From: a virus
Strand: one strand, 5' to 3'
IMG/VR virus record: IMGVR_UViG_3300020178_000475
Coordinates: 1-58,268 of that record
Length of the DNA: 58,268 bases
Both the position numbers and the translations under genes were made by a program. Positions 42,619 through 51,460 of this stretch are shown in pieces. Under the pieces are notes generated by a model. The model ran no database searches, was not told the origin of the DNA, and saw only the letters and a program-made list of their open reading frames with translations. Position 1 is the stretch's first letter, and every line of letters starts with the position of its first letter.

Positions 42619-43628
42619 GTTAGCTCGTTATATATGTCTAATAATAGTTTTTTGTTGAACTGTTCGCTGTCGATTGCTTGTATCTCATTGCTTACGATCT
42701 GATCTACGCTCTCAAACTGTTCGATATCAAGATCAGTGGTAATATCTTCTATATTCTTGTTTGGAATAAGTGTTATTTCTCTGCAACTATATGCTTCCAT
42801 AAAGGTTTCTTTGATAAAGGTTGCCTCTTCGTAGCTAATATCAATGTCTAGTGTAACTCTAAGGTACATGTTTGGCTTGATAAGTGTATCCTTCTCGTCA
42901 ATCAACTTGGATAGCCTGACTGTACGATACTTAGGACACTCTTCCCAATCGATGTACAGTGGTTCTGCATCATTCTCTTTGTCCAGTATCATCATACCAC
43001 GTGCATCGTCCCACGCATCAGCGTAGTTATGCGGAAAAGCATTACCAATGTAATGTACTTTGCCTTGCTTCTGACGTTTGTGGAAGTGACCACTGAACAC
43101 ATACTCTTGGTTCTTAAAGTGTTCAGCTTTAAGTTCTCCGTGGTCCGGCATTTGTACCATAGCGTTCATGTAGAACGATGGGAGTTCGAAGTGACCAAAC
43201 AAGTATTTTGCTTTTAACTTTTCAATCTTCTTCCATTCATCGCCAACCAACCAAGGCACCAGTGCAACATCGTCTTTGACCATCATTTGATCTATTACGG
43301 TAATGCCTGGTATGTGTCTTGCAAACTCAGTCGAACTAATATCACGTTTGTCTTTGTAGTACAAGTCGTGATTACCAGCAAACATATAGAAGTTTTCAAA
43401 GGCTTCACCTAGTTTTTCTAGTAGCCTAATAGTCGTATCCATAGTTGTAAGGTTAAGACTGTTGCGATTATGATGCCAGTCACCACAAAACAATCCAGTT
43501 TCACATCCGTGAGCCTTGGCTTGTTCGATATACCAATCAATATAGTCCTCGCAGTCCTGATTATGGACTCGACTGTTGCCTTTCATACCTAAATGTATGT
43601 CAGTAAACACCGCTGCTTTGTTAAACAA
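42615..43628 (-). CDS. gp47: Recombination endonuclease subunit gp47 (SbcD/Mre11-like)
   Basis: A 337-aa calcineurin-like phosphoesterase, the nuclease half of the gp46/gp47 complex. Metal-binding motifs in order: FTDIHLG (residues 8-14), CGDWHHNR (about 48), AGNHDLYY (about 83), FGHFELPS (about 145) and SGHFHKRQ (about 178). Length matches T4 gp47 (339 aa). The start is TTG 43628 with GGAG 7 nt before. No in-frame ATG is available between it and the upstream stop, and MFNKAAVFTDIHLG is the expected N-terminus. The stop overlaps gp46. Confidence 0.94.
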   Translation of the reverse strand: MFNKAAVFTDIHLGMKGNSRVHNQDCEDYIDWYIEQAKAHGCETGLFCGDWHHNRNSLNLTTMDTTIRLLEKLGEAFENFYMFAGNHDLYYKDKRDISSTEFARHIPGITVIDQMMVKDDVALVPWLVGDEWKKIEKLKAKYLFGHFELPSFYMNAMVQMPDHGELKAEHFKNQEYVFSGHFHKRQKQGKVHYIGNAFPHNYADAWDDARGMMILDKENDAEPLYIDWEECPKYRTVRLSKLIDEKDTLIKPNMYLRVTLDIDISYEEATFIKETFMEAYSCREITLIPNKNIEDITTDLDIEQFESVDQIVSNEIQAIDSEQFNKKLLLDIYNELT

Positions 43629-43682
43629 GAATATTCTCCATTTCCTGTATATTATAAACTAGATTTTTAGGAAGATCAACCT

Positions 43683-44513
43683 TTATTTTTTAGTTGCACT
43701 CTCTTCACGCTTTACAGCAGCTTCCCATTCGCCTGCATGTAGTCTAGTATGACTAGGATTCATGTCATTCATCTCTAAAATGTCATCTCTTATGTTCTGC
43801 GCACGTTTTTCAATGTTAATCACACGCACAAACGAGTTAGTAACCACAGCAGTGTAGTATGCAAACGGATTGTTAGACTTTGCTTCGTCAAACTGTAGTC
43901 CAATCTGCGACAGTTGTAGTATTGCCTGGCCTTTCATTTCGTCATTGTAAGTATATCCACGCACATTACCACGGGTAGCATAACGATCAACAAGTTTTAA
44001 CCACATCATAGCAAGTTTATTGGTTGCCATGCCGTGTCCTTTGTTAAAATATCCGTTTTCCATGCCACCTTCCCAGTGACTTTTTCCTACACAAATAAGA
44101 TTATCATCATCATCAAACTTATAGTGCTGAAATGGAGGAAAGTTTAGTTTAGTTTTATGATCGGCAACTGTTTTAGGATTTTTCTTTCTTCCGGGCTCTT
44201 CTGGAATATGATCAAATGTCATAATACGAAAGATTAGTTCGTTTTTTTCAATCTTTCTATAATCTACTGAAAACTCTGCCATCTTTACCTTTTTGCCAGA
44301 AGCCTTTGCAGCTTCGTATGCACGAGATCCTTGCAGTTTTGCTTTGTTTCTCTTTGCTTCGGCAATAGTTCTTATGTTGATTTTATCTACACTGGGCAAA
44401 ATAATATCATAATCAGCATGTTCTGGTGCAATGTAACTACAAAATGTAGCCTTACTTCGGTGTATCTCCAACAACATGTCTTTGTTATTGAGATAGTTTA
44501 TTTTTCTAGCCAT
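43683..44513 (-). CDS. gp55: Late-transcription sigma factor (gp55-like)
   Basis: A 276-aa small sigma-family factor that directs host RNA polymerase to late promoters (TATAAATA-type). Recognised by its region-2-like stretch: MATNKLAMMWLKLVDRYATR..., then YTYNDEMKGQAILQLSQIGL. The conserved SNNPFAYYTAVVTNSFVRVINIEKRAQNIRD block follows. It is longer than T4 gp55 (185 aa), mainly in the N-terminal half (MARKINYLNNKDMLLEIHRS...). It begins the gp55-gp47-gp46 unit under a perfect sigma70 promoter, as expected for a gene needed before late transcription. AAAGGAG ribosome site. Confidence 0.85.
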   Translation of the reverse strand: MARKINYLNNKDMLLEIHRSKATFCSYIAPEHADYDIILPSVDKINIRTIAEAKRNKAKLQGSRAYEAAKASGKKVKMAEFSVDYRKIEKNELIFRIMTFDHIPEEPGRKKNPKTVADHKTKLNFPPFQHYKFDDDDNLICVGKSHWEGGMENGYFNKGHGMATNKLAMMWLKLVDRYATRGNVRGYTYNDEMKGQAILQLSQIGLQFDEAKSNNPFAYYTAVVTNSFVRVINIEKRAQNIRDDILEMNDMNPSHTRLHAGEWEAAVKREESATKK

Positions 44514-44532
44514 TTATCGACTCCTTTAATAC

Positions 44533-44561
44533 ATTATAATATACATAGTTTATTTTGTCAA
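44533..44561 (-). promoter_or_regulatory. Perfect-consensus sigma70 promoter for gp55-gp47-gp46
   Basis: Minus-strand TTGACA (44556-44561), 17-bp spacer, TATAAT (44533-44538). Both hexamers match consensus exactly. The start is about 13 bp before AAAGGAG. It would be read by unmodified host polymerase early in infection. Confidence 0.9.
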
Positions 44562-44569
44562 CTAAATAG
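44561..44569 (+). promoter_or_regulatory. Late-promoter-like motif ACTAAATAG for the baseplate operon
   Basis: ACTAAATAG on the plus strand, 18 bp before the gp48/54-like start. It abuts the -35 of the divergent gp55 promoter. A weaker match to the other late motifs. Confidence 0.45.
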
Positions 44570-44586
44570 TAGTGTAGGAGTTTACA

Positions 44587-45375
44587 ATGACAAACAATCC
44601 AAATCAATCAGTACCAAACACAGTTGGTACTAGAAATCTTAATAACACGTTCTTTGCAAATCGATCAAATGTTGGCAAATCAATACGTTCAAGAAGTTTA
44701 CCTCCAGGCGCAGAACCTGATAGAGGCTCTGCAACAACTGCACGGTTTGCTCCAACAAACGATTCAGTTCCAGATTGGCGAGTCAAGATAAAAGTTCCTA
44801 CAATATCATCTTATAGATATAGTCCTATATTAGCTCCTTTAGCACAAACAGATTGGTATGCCGTTTTTCCTGTTACTCCAACAATAAACCTTGTATCATC
44901 GGCAGCATATGAGGAAATGGCTCCTACACATAGTAATTATCCTTTTCCGCAATATGTTAACAGTAGACATGACGATATAACTGTCACTGGAAGATTTCCA
45001 GTACAGTCTGAAGAAGATGGAATGTATTGGGTTGCTTGTGTTCACTTGTTTAGAAGTCTTACTAAGATGTTTTATGGTGAAAGTAGTGAAAAAGGTTCAC
45101 CACCACCTGTTGTAAAACTAAGTGGATATGGAGATTATGTTTTAAACAATGTACCGGTTGTAGTCACACAGTTTAGTTTTGATTTAGCTGATGAAATTGA
45201 TTATATCAAAGTAAATACGGGCGCATTTGGAGAATATTCTTCAACTTATCAAATGGTTCCAACAAATAGTATGCTTTCAATAGGTTTAAAACCAACATAC
45301 AGCCGAAGCAAAGTATCAAGCTTCAATATGGATCAGTTTATCACTGGTAATATAGCAAATAAAGGATTTATCTAA
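44587..45375 (+). CDS. Baseplate tail-tube cap/initiator (gp48/gp54-like)
   Basis: A 262-aa protein starting the baseplate operon. After a basic, flexible N-terminus (IRSRSLPPGAEPDRGS) there is a tail-tube-type beta fold: DWRVKIKVPTISSYR, APLAQTDWYAVFPVTPTI, HDDITVTGRFPVQSEEDG, then YWVACVHLFRSLTKMFYGE and a C-terminal strand set (LNNVPVVVTQFSFDLADEIDYIKV). In T4 gp48 and gp54 use this fold to start the tube on the hub. Which of the two it represents is not decidable by eye. Its stop overlaps the gp53 start (TAATGG). Confidence 0.6.
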   Translation: MTNNPNQSVPNTVGTRNLNNTFFANRSNVGKSIRSRSLPPGAEPDRGSATTARFAPTNDSVPDWRVKIKVPTISSYRYSPILAPLAQTDWYAVFPVTPTINLVSSAAYEEMAPTHSNYPFPQYVNSRHDDITVTGRFPVQSEEDGMYWVACVHLFRSLTKMFYGESSEKGSPPPVVKLSGYGDYVLNNVPVVVTQFSFDLADEIDYIKVNTGAFGEYSSTYQMVPTNSMLSIGLKPTYSRSKVSSFNMDQFITGNIANKGFI

Positions 45376-45677
45376 TGGCAAACTATGGAAAAACTAGTCC
45401 TTACGGAAATACAAAACTTACAACCAGCGGCGAGTTAGGTTTCTTCTCTATTAGACCAGTTCCAGCAGAAGATGACGATATTCTTTACACTATTGAGCCT
45501 CAATATTCACACCGTCCTGACTTGTTAGCATATGATTTGTATAATACATCAAAGTTATGGTGGGTTTTTGCTCAAAGAAATATGGATACAATAAAGGATC
45601 CTGTATTTGATTTTGAAGCTGGCACTAAAATATTTTTACCTAAGAAATCAAAATTGAAAACAGAGTTAGGAATCTAA
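45375..45677 (+). CDS. gp53: Baseplate wedge protein gp53 (LysM-type)
   Basis: A 100-aa protein matching the gp53 core: RPDLLAYDLYNTSKLWWVFAQRN followed by IKDPVFDFEAGTKIFLPKKS. This is the LysM-like module that clamps wedge and hub. Shorter than T4 gp53 (196 aa), keeping only the LysM-like half. Stop and start overlap by one base on each side (TAATGG before, TAATG after), giving tightly coupled translation. Confidence 0.85.
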   Translation: MANYGKTSPYGNTKLTTSGELGFFSIRPVPAEDDDILYTIEPQYSHRPDLLAYDLYNTSKLWWVFAQRNMDTIKDPVFDFEAGTKIFLPKKSKLKTELGI

Positions 45678-48076
45678 TGTCTATCGAAACAAACAGTCTA
45701 CATCAGTTTTCTAGTTTTAATACTATTTTTACAATGTCTTGTTTAACAAGAGATGAGATTGCAGTACCTAATGAAACATATAGAGCATATGGTCCTCAAA
45801 ATGTTATTCTTAGAAGCGGCGGCGGCGCCGGCGACAACAAAGTTACGACTGAATATGAAGATATCATAGGCGGCAAGTTAGAATACTTTATTGATAATGT
45901 TAATATTGAAGCATTGTGTGTTCCAAACTCAAAATCACGCAGTACAAATGCTACATTCATAACATTTACTGTTGACGAACCATATAGTATGGGATTATTC
46001 TTACAAACTTGTCAAATAGCTGCAACTATTAGCGGATATCAAAACTATGCTAATGCTCCGTTTATGTTATCAATGGAGTTTATAGGGTACGATGACGATG
46101 GAGATGTTATTGTTACAGAATCAGGATTAAATCTTCGTAGAGATGTTCCAATAAAACTAACAAACATAGAGTTTGATGTAAATCAAGGTGGCACAACTTA
46201 CACAGTTGAAGCACTACCGTGGAATGAACAAGCATATCTTGATGATGCAACTGCAAGTCCAGTTGATATAGCATTAACAGGCAATACTGTTGAAAAACTC
46301 TTACAAAGCGGTGAACAAAGTTTAACAACTATTATTAATGGACACTATGAAGAACTAAGAAAATCAAATCAACTAGCAGAAGCTTCGGAAATAGTTATTA
46401 CATTTCCAAAAGATATTGCTTCTAGTGGCAATCCTGCAAGAATACCAAATACAACTGATGCAGGCGCCACAACTAAATCTCAAGGCGGTGGCGCCAGCAA
46501 AGGCGGCGGATTATTTGGTGCTGTAGCAGCTGGAGTAGTTGGCGGCGTTATTGGAGGCCTAGCAAACGGCAATAGTTTAAAAAATAGTTTTCAAAACAGT
46601 GCAGCAGGAGCAGTTGCTGGAGCATTAGGAGGATCTATTAGCGGCATAGGCGGCGCAGCTGGAGGATTGTTAGGTGGATTAGCTGGCGGCCTAGACAAAA
46701 GTCTTGGAGGATTGTTAGCAAACTTTAAATCGGGTAATGTGCAAGGATTGTTTGAAAACATTAGTGGGTTTTTAGGAGCGCAAGCGCCTCAAAACTTTGA
46801 AGCATTTTTGAGTATGATTACTGGACAAATATTAACAAAAAGCAGCATCGGTGAACAGCTATCATCGATAGCACAAGACCCAAACAGTTTGAACAATCTT
46901 GGAAAAGCACGTATCATTGAAGGTGCTGAAGAAAGTGGAACAGTACCAATGCCACAAACTGGTCAAGTTTATGACAAAAAAAATAAAGTTATGACTCGTG
47001 CTAAAAATACTGTTAGTAATGATGAAAGAGTTTTTAGCTATAGTTCGGGTACATCAATATTAAGAATCATCGAAGATGTAATATTAACAAGCGACTGGGG
47101 CAAATCTATAAAAGAACGAGCACCTGATGCAAACGGAATGGTTCCGTGGTTTAGAATAGATGCAGAAAGTTACCTAAAACCAAATGCACAACAGGAAAAT
47201 GTATTCGGCGAAGATGCAAAAGTAAATCATTATAAAGTTGTAGAGTATATGGTGCATAGTAGTCACTTTCAGAACGCTGGAGCAGCAGGTGTAGATTACA
47301 ACAGTCTAAGACAAAATGCAAAAAAAGAATACAACTATATCTATAGTGGAGAAAATACTGATATTGTTCGTTTTGATATAAACTTTAGAGCAGCATTCTT
47401 TCAATTTATACAACCTGACAGCGGCCAGTTAAGCATTGATGCAAAAACTGGTGGCACACAGTTTAATCTTACTGAACAAAAGCCGAGTCAGTTAGGATTG
47501 AACATCCAGCCTTCGGGTGCAAATAGTTCAACTGGTTTAACCACACAAGCATTTGTAAATTCAAGCAGCACACAAGGTAGCGGCGGAGCTGGGATTGATA
47601 ATAGTAAGATTAGATGGGCACGTAAGTTTCATGATCAGATATTAGGCAACGGTAGTGTTGACTTAGTCGAAGTTAAACTTGAAATATTCGGTGATCCTTA
47701 TTTTATAGTTGACAGTGGAATGGGCAACTGGACAGATCAACCAGGAGATCTAAACACTACAGCAGGAGGCCAGGTTGATTATCAACGCAGTGAAGTTGAT
47801 GTTATATTGAATTTTAGAACTCCGATTGATTACAATCCAGATACCGGAGGAATGATTTACCCAGAAAATACAGTTCCTGTATCTCAGTTTAATGGATTAT
47901 ATAGAGTAACTGCTATTGAAAACAAAATTCAACGAAATCGTTTCACACAAGAGCTTACATTGCTAAGACGTCGAGGACAGCCTGAAGATACTAGAACATC
48001 AGGAACATCGGATCAAGCAAACAAAGTACAAGATGCTAACAAAGCAAGTCAATTAAACACAGGATTTAATAGTTAA
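45677..48076 (+). CDS. Baseplate hub protein (gp27-like) with glycine-zipper insert
   Basis: A 799-aa hub subunit. The N- and C-terminal thirds have hub/tube beta domains (IEFDVNQGGTTYTVEALPWNEQAYLDD; VDLVEVKLEIFGDPYFIVDSG; FNGLYRVTAIENKIQRNRFTQELTLLRR), similar to gp27 and VgrG/gpD N-terminal folds. The centre (about residues 270-345, 46484-46725) holds a long Gly/Ala zipper with motifs such as AGVVGGVIGGLANG, and the neighbouring gene at 49665 has similar ones. This part could be a membrane-active or flexible insert. It is longer than T4 gp27 (391 aa), largely because of the insert. It directly precedes gp5, the gp27 partner in the T4 hub. Confidence 0.7.
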   Translation: MSIETNSLHQFSSFNTIFTMSCLTRDEIAVPNETYRAYGPQNVILRSGGGAGDNKVTTEYEDIIGGKLEYFIDNVNIEALCVPNSKSRSTNATFITFTVDEPYSMGLFLQTCQIAATISGYQNYANAPFMLSMEFIGYDDDGDVIVTESGLNLRRDVPIKLTNIEFDVNQGGTTYTVEALPWNEQAYLDDATASPVDIALTGNTVEKLLQSGEQSLTTIINGHYEELRKSNQLAEASEIVITFPKDIASSGNPARIPNTTDAGATTKSQGGGASKGGGLFGAVAAGVVGGVIGGLANGNSLKNSFQNSAAGAVAGALGGSISGIGGAAGGLLGGLAGGLDKSLGGLLANFKSGNVQGLFENISGFLGAQAPQNFEAFLSMITGQILTKSSIGEQLSSIAQDPNSLNNLGKARIIEGAEESGTVPMPQTGQVYDKKNKVMTRAKNTVSNDERVFSYSSGTSILRIIEDVILTSDWGKSIKERAPDANGMVPWFRIDAESYLKPNAQQENVFGEDAKVNHYKVVEYMVHSSHFQNAGAAGVDYNSLRQNAKKEYNYIYSGENTDIVRFDINFRAAFFQFIQPDSGQLSIDAKTGGTQFNLTEQKPSQLGLNIQPSGANSSTGLTTQAFVNSSSTQGSGGAGIDNSKIRWARKFHDQILGNGSVDLVEVKLEIFGDPYFIVDSGMGNWTDQPGDLNTTAGGQVDYQRSEVDVILNFRTPIDYNPDTGGMIYPENTVPVSQFNGLYRVTAIENKIQRNRFTQELTLLRRRGQPEDTRTSGTSDQANKVQDANKASQLNTGFNS
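46484..46725 (+). repeat. Glycine-zipper segment in the hub protein
   Basis: About 80 codons of GxxxG/AxxxG type repeats: GGASKGGGLFGAVAAGVVGG, then AAGAVAGALGGSISGIGGAA. Hydrophobic enough to enter a membrane or pack as helices. Limits are approximate. Confidence 0.6.
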
Positions 48077-49642
48077 ATGCAAAACAATGGACCAATAAAA
48101 GCAGAACAAACAAGATCAGTTGATAACGGACAACCTGCTCCTAAGGCCGGCCCATATTTGGCTAGAGTTATTAAACATGCCGATCCTTTGTATCTCGGAG
48201 CACTAGAAGTTGAACTTTTAAAAATAAGTGAAGCAGGAACAGCTGGAGAAACCTTAGGTCAAACGTCGATAGTTTATTATGCAAGTCCATTTTATGGAGT
48301 TACAGGTGCCCAGCATTTAGGAAAAAACGATACGTATTCAAATACACAAAAAAGTTATGGATTTTGGGCTATTCCGCCAGACCCAGGCACATTAGTATTG
48401 TGTACATTTGTAGAAGGAAGCAGAGAGTTTGGTTATTGGTTTGGATGTGTACCTGAAAGAGGTATGACATTTATGTTGCCTGGCGGCCAGCCTAGTACAG
48501 AACAAACCAGCGGCCCAGTACCAAAAGAATTAAAAGGTAAAAAACTACCAGTTGGCGAATACAACAAAAAAATAACAAAAATACAAACCAATAATCCTGT
48601 AAAATACAAAAGACCTGTTAATGAAGATTTTATCAATCAACTAAAAGAACAAGGATTAGTTGAAGATGATATTAGAGGAATAACAACTAGTAGTGCGCAA
48701 CGTGAATTTCCTAGTGCAGTACTTGGATTAAGTAGTCCGGGCCCTGTTGACAAGCGTGGAGGATCACCGCAAGGCAGAATAGGTTTAAAAGAAAGCCAAG
48801 CAACAGTGCATGTAAACCGTTTAGGAAGTAGTAGTTTTGTTATTGATGACGGTGACGACAAACTTATACGAGAAGGATCCCCTGAAGATACTCCTTACAA
48901 ATACATAAACAAAGAAGCAAGCGAAACTGGCGGCGATGTTACACGCCCTGCAAACGAAATGATACGATTTAGAACACGCACTGGTGCACAAATAATGATC
49001 AACACCAGTGAAGATCTAATCTATATCAATAACAGCAGAGGAACAGCATGGATTGAAATGTCAAGTAATGGCAAACTTGATGTTTATGCTAAAGATAGTA
49101 TTAGTTTTCATACAGAAACAGATTTCAACTTTGTAGCAGACAGAGATATTAACTTTGAAGCCGGCAGAAACATCAATATGATTGTAAATGAAAGCATATA
49201 TCAAAGTGCTGCTGTTAATTGGGAAGTATTAGTAGGTGTTGATGGCAAAATTTCAACATTAGGTAACACACATATAAACAGTGCAGTCGGTGTAAACATT
49301 ACGTCAGCAGCCGCTAGTAACTTCAAGTCTGGTGCTGAAACAAAAGTAACAGCCGGAGGTGACTTTAGTATTGGTGCAACAAACACAACAATATCAGGCG
49401 GTGATATACATCTCAACGGGCCTGCTGCACCGGAAGCAGAAGAAGCAGAAGTATCGATAAAAGCCAAGTTCCCGCAGCGTGTTCCGCAACACGAACCATG
49501 GCAAGGCCACGAAAACTGGAACCCACTAGAAACAGCACCAGATAAAACAGAAGCAGTTGATACAGAAAGCCAAGACCTTCATATGGATGAACGCCCGGTA
49601 CACACCGATAGAACACCAATGAACGAGCTAGGAAAAGAGTAA
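48077..49642 (+). CDS. gp5: Baseplate hub spike (gp5-like, no lysozyme domain)
   Basis: A 521-aa central spike. N-terminal OB fold (GPYLARVIKHADPLYLGALEVELLK... VLCTFVEGSREFGYWFG) as in gp5/VgrG. A linker follows, then a beta-helical spike (FRTRTGAQIMINTSEDLIYINN, DSISFHTETDFNFVADRDIN, VSIKAKFPQRV). The C-terminus has HEPWQGHENWNP. The lysozyme domain found between OB and spike in T4 gp5 is missing. The spike must therefore pierce without it, or another protein digests peptidoglycan. It abuts the gp27-like gene (TAA ATG). Confidence 0.85.
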   Translation: MQNNGPIKAEQTRSVDNGQPAPKAGPYLARVIKHADPLYLGALEVELLKISEAGTAGETLGQTSIVYYASPFYGVTGAQHLGKNDTYSNTQKSYGFWAIPPDPGTLVLCTFVEGSREFGYWFGCVPERGMTFMLPGGQPSTEQTSGPVPKELKGKKLPVGEYNKKITKIQTNNPVKYKRPVNEDFINQLKEQGLVEDDIRGITTSSAQREFPSAVLGLSSPGPVDKRGGSPQGRIGLKESQATVHVNRLGSSSFVIDDGDDKLIREGSPEDTPYKYINKEASETGGDVTRPANEMIRFRTRTGAQIMINTSEDLIYINNSRGTAWIEMSSNGKLDVYAKDSISFHTETDFNFVADRDINFEAGRNINMIVNESIYQSAAVNWEVLVGVDGKISTLGNTHINSAVGVNITSAAASNFKSGAETKVTAGGDFSIGATNTTISGGDIHLNGPAAPEAEEAEVSIKAKFPQRVPQHEPWQGHENWNPLETAPDKTEAVDTESQDLHMDERPVHTDRTPMNELGKE

Positions 49643-49649
49643 TAAATAC
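49641..49649 (+). promoter_or_regulatory. Late-promoter motif AATAAATAC
   Basis: AATAAATAC, 15 bp before ATG 49665 with an AGGAGG ribosome site between. This motif-to-start spacing is shorter than at the fibre genes, so a start about 10 nt downstream would give a leader of only a few nt. Confidence 0.5.
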
Positions 49650-49664
49650 TACTAGGAGGGCAGT

Positions 49665-50963
49665 ATGGTAGCATTTGCAATAAACAACTCGCAGTTGGTT
49701 CAGCCTATTGTTAGAGAATCAATATCTCGAGGAGTGCAAGGAATAAATCAAGCATTGGCTAATGCACCTTTGCCTACAGTAGCACTTGTTGGCGGCATAG
49801 CTGGAGGCATACAATCTGGTAATATAGAAGGTGCGCTTCAAGGTGCAGCAGGAGCAGTATTTGGGTCAATATCAGGACAACTAGCTGGCGCAGCAGGCGC
49901 ACTACAAGGTATTTCAAACCCGGCTGCATTTGTTGAAAACTTAGGATTTGTTAGTCCTGCTACTCTTGCAGCTGGTAATATTCCTGCTATTGCTGGTATA
50001 AGAGTACCTGGCGGAAATTTTGGTGCTCCTACTGGTAGTTCTTCTGTTACTAATACCTACGCTGGCGGAACAAACGCAGCTAATCCAGCAGAGGTTAGAA
50101 CAGAAATACAAGATGCAACTACTAACACAGTTGATTACATAAAAGATAGTTTTTTACAAGGCCTACAAGGCGGATTAAGTAGTATAGCAGGATCAGCACT
50201 TGGAGGAATACTAGGAAAACTTCCTGGTGTAATGGGTAACTTACTATCAAGTACAGGATTGTCCGGTGCATTAGGAAGTGCTTTAGGAGCTATCGATGGT
50301 GCTATAGGAAATGCACTCGGAGCAGTATCTGGCGCATTAGGAGATATGGCCGGAAAACTAGCAGGCGGGTTAGGAGCAGCTATTTCAGGCATACCAGGAG
50401 TAGGCCCGGTGTTTGATCAGTTTAGTCGTGGTGTTGGTGATTTTACAAAAAATCTTTCAGGAGCACTAAACAGTTTACCACCTGATTTACAAAAAGTATT
50501 AGGCGGCGCTGCTGCACAAGTAGGAGCAAATCTAGTTGGAAAAATATTCAATAAGCCGAGAGTTACTAGCAAAGCAGGCAAACAAATAGCCAAAGATATT
50601 ATATTCAATGATAATCCAGTAGGTCAACTTAATAACATGGCAAGTTTAGCCAAACAAATAGATAAGAAAACATTTAAAACAACAAACGATCCTACATTTG
50701 CAAATGTAGCAACTGCTTGTAAAAGATGTGCTAAAAAGTTTGGAACTAAACTTGTTAAAAAGAACAATGGATACGGAATAAGTATTGAAGAAAAAGCAAA
50801 AGAAGATACGATATTAGGTATTGTAGTAGACGGACAAGTTTTTAAAATAGGATCATACGATTTTGACAGAATAGTAGAGTTGAATCCTAGTAACAGATCT
50901 GCCGAACTAATAAAATTACCTGCCGACAGCCAAGCCGCATTCAACTATATGATAGCAAGATAA
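49665..50963 (+). CDS. Gly/Ala-rich baseplate-associated protein, 432 aa
   Basis: Not recognised by family. The N-terminal two-thirds is Gly/Ala-rich with zipper-like hydrophobic helices (ALVGGIAGGIQSGNIEGALQ, LGSALGAIDGAIGNALGAVS, MAGKLAGGLGAAISGIPGVG). It is similar in style to the insert in the gp27-like hub protein. The C-terminal third is soluble with CKRCAKKFG (a CxxC) and a basic patch. It sits between gp5 and gp25 in the baseplate operon and has a strong AGGAGGG site. A tail-tip or membrane-contact role is inferred from the repeats and position only. Confidence 0.6.
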   Translation: MVAFAINNSQLVQPIVRESISRGVQGINQALANAPLPTVALVGGIAGGIQSGNIEGALQGAAGAVFGSISGQLAGAAGALQGISNPAAFVENLGFVSPATLAAGNIPAIAGIRVPGGNFGAPTGSSSVTNTYAGGTNAANPAEVRTEIQDATTNTVDYIKDSFLQGLQGGLSSIAGSALGGILGKLPGVMGNLLSSTGLSGALGSALGAIDGAIGNALGAVSGALGDMAGKLAGGLGAAISGIPGVGPVFDQFSRGVGDFTKNLSGALNSLPPDLQKVLGGAAAQVGANLVGKIFNKPRVTSKAGKQIAKDIIFNDNPVGQLNNMASLAKQIDKKTFKTTNDPTFANVATACKRCAKKFGTKLVKKNNGYGISIEEKAKEDTILGIVVDGQVFKIGSYDFDRIVELNPSNRSAELIKLPADSQAAFNYMIAR

Positions 50964-50967
50964 ATAC
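50959..50967 (+). promoter_or_regulatory. GATAAATAC motif overlapping a stop codon (weak)
   Basis: GATAAATAC overlaps the TAA of the 432-aa gene and lies 4 bp before the gp25 ATG. If used, its transcript would begin inside gp25. Possibly coincidental, as AGATAA is forced by the stop. Confidence 0.25.
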
Positions 50968-50970
50968 AGT

Positions 50971-51408
50971 ATGGCTACAAATGAAAAACCCTTATACAAA
51001 AATGTAACAGTATCAAACGATATTACTAGTCCTCCTGTGGTTTCCAAACAATACAGAGGAGTTAGCACAGTAGCTAATCCTAAAGGATTTAACTTGTATG
51101 ATATTAGTATAATCAAGCAGGATATTATAAATCATTTCCATATTCGTCAAGGTGAAAAACTTGAGAATCCAGAGTTTGGAACTATTATATGGGATGTGTT
51201 GTTTGAACCATTTACTGATGACTTAAAACAACTTATTATTGAAGATGTAACAGAAATAGTCAACTACGATCCAAGAGTTAATGTTGATAGTGTAATCGTT
51301 GACAGTTACGAAAGCGGTATACAGATTGACTGTTCGTTGACTTACATTCCTTACAGCATTAGCGAAAGTATGCGTATAAAGTTTGATCAAGACAACGGAT
51401 TAATTTAA
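50971..51408 (+). CDS. gp25: Baseplate wedge protein gp25
   Basis: A 145-aa protein of the gp25/lysozyme-like wedge family. Characteristic segments: GFNLYDISIIKQDIINHFHIR, GEKLENPEFGTIIWDVLFEPF, the NYDPRVN strand and the ending SLTYIPYSISESMRIKFDQ. Close to T4 gp25 (132 aa) plus a short N-terminal extension. gp25 contacts gp6 and the sheath start. Its neighbour gp6 follows 53 bp later, as in other T4-like phages. Confidence 0.92.
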   Translation: MATNEKPLYKNVTVSNDITSPPVVSKQYRGVSTVANPKGFNLYDISIIKQDIINHFHIRQGEKLENPEFGTIIWDVLFEPFTDDLKQLIIEDVTEIVNYDPRVNVDSVIVDSYESGIQIDCSLTYIPYSISESMRIKFDQDNGLI

Positions 51409-51429
51409 AGTACGCAGTTTTTTACTTCA

Positions 51430-51438
51430 GGTAAATAT
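51430..51438 (+). promoter_or_regulatory. Late-promoter-like motif GGTAAATAT
   Basis: GGTAAATAT in the 52-bp gp25-gp6 gap, followed by CTATAAAG and GAGGAA before ATG 51461. Resembles the tape-measure motif GGTAAATAC. Confidence 0.45.
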
Positions 51439-51460
51439 ACTATAAAGTGAGGAACCGCGA

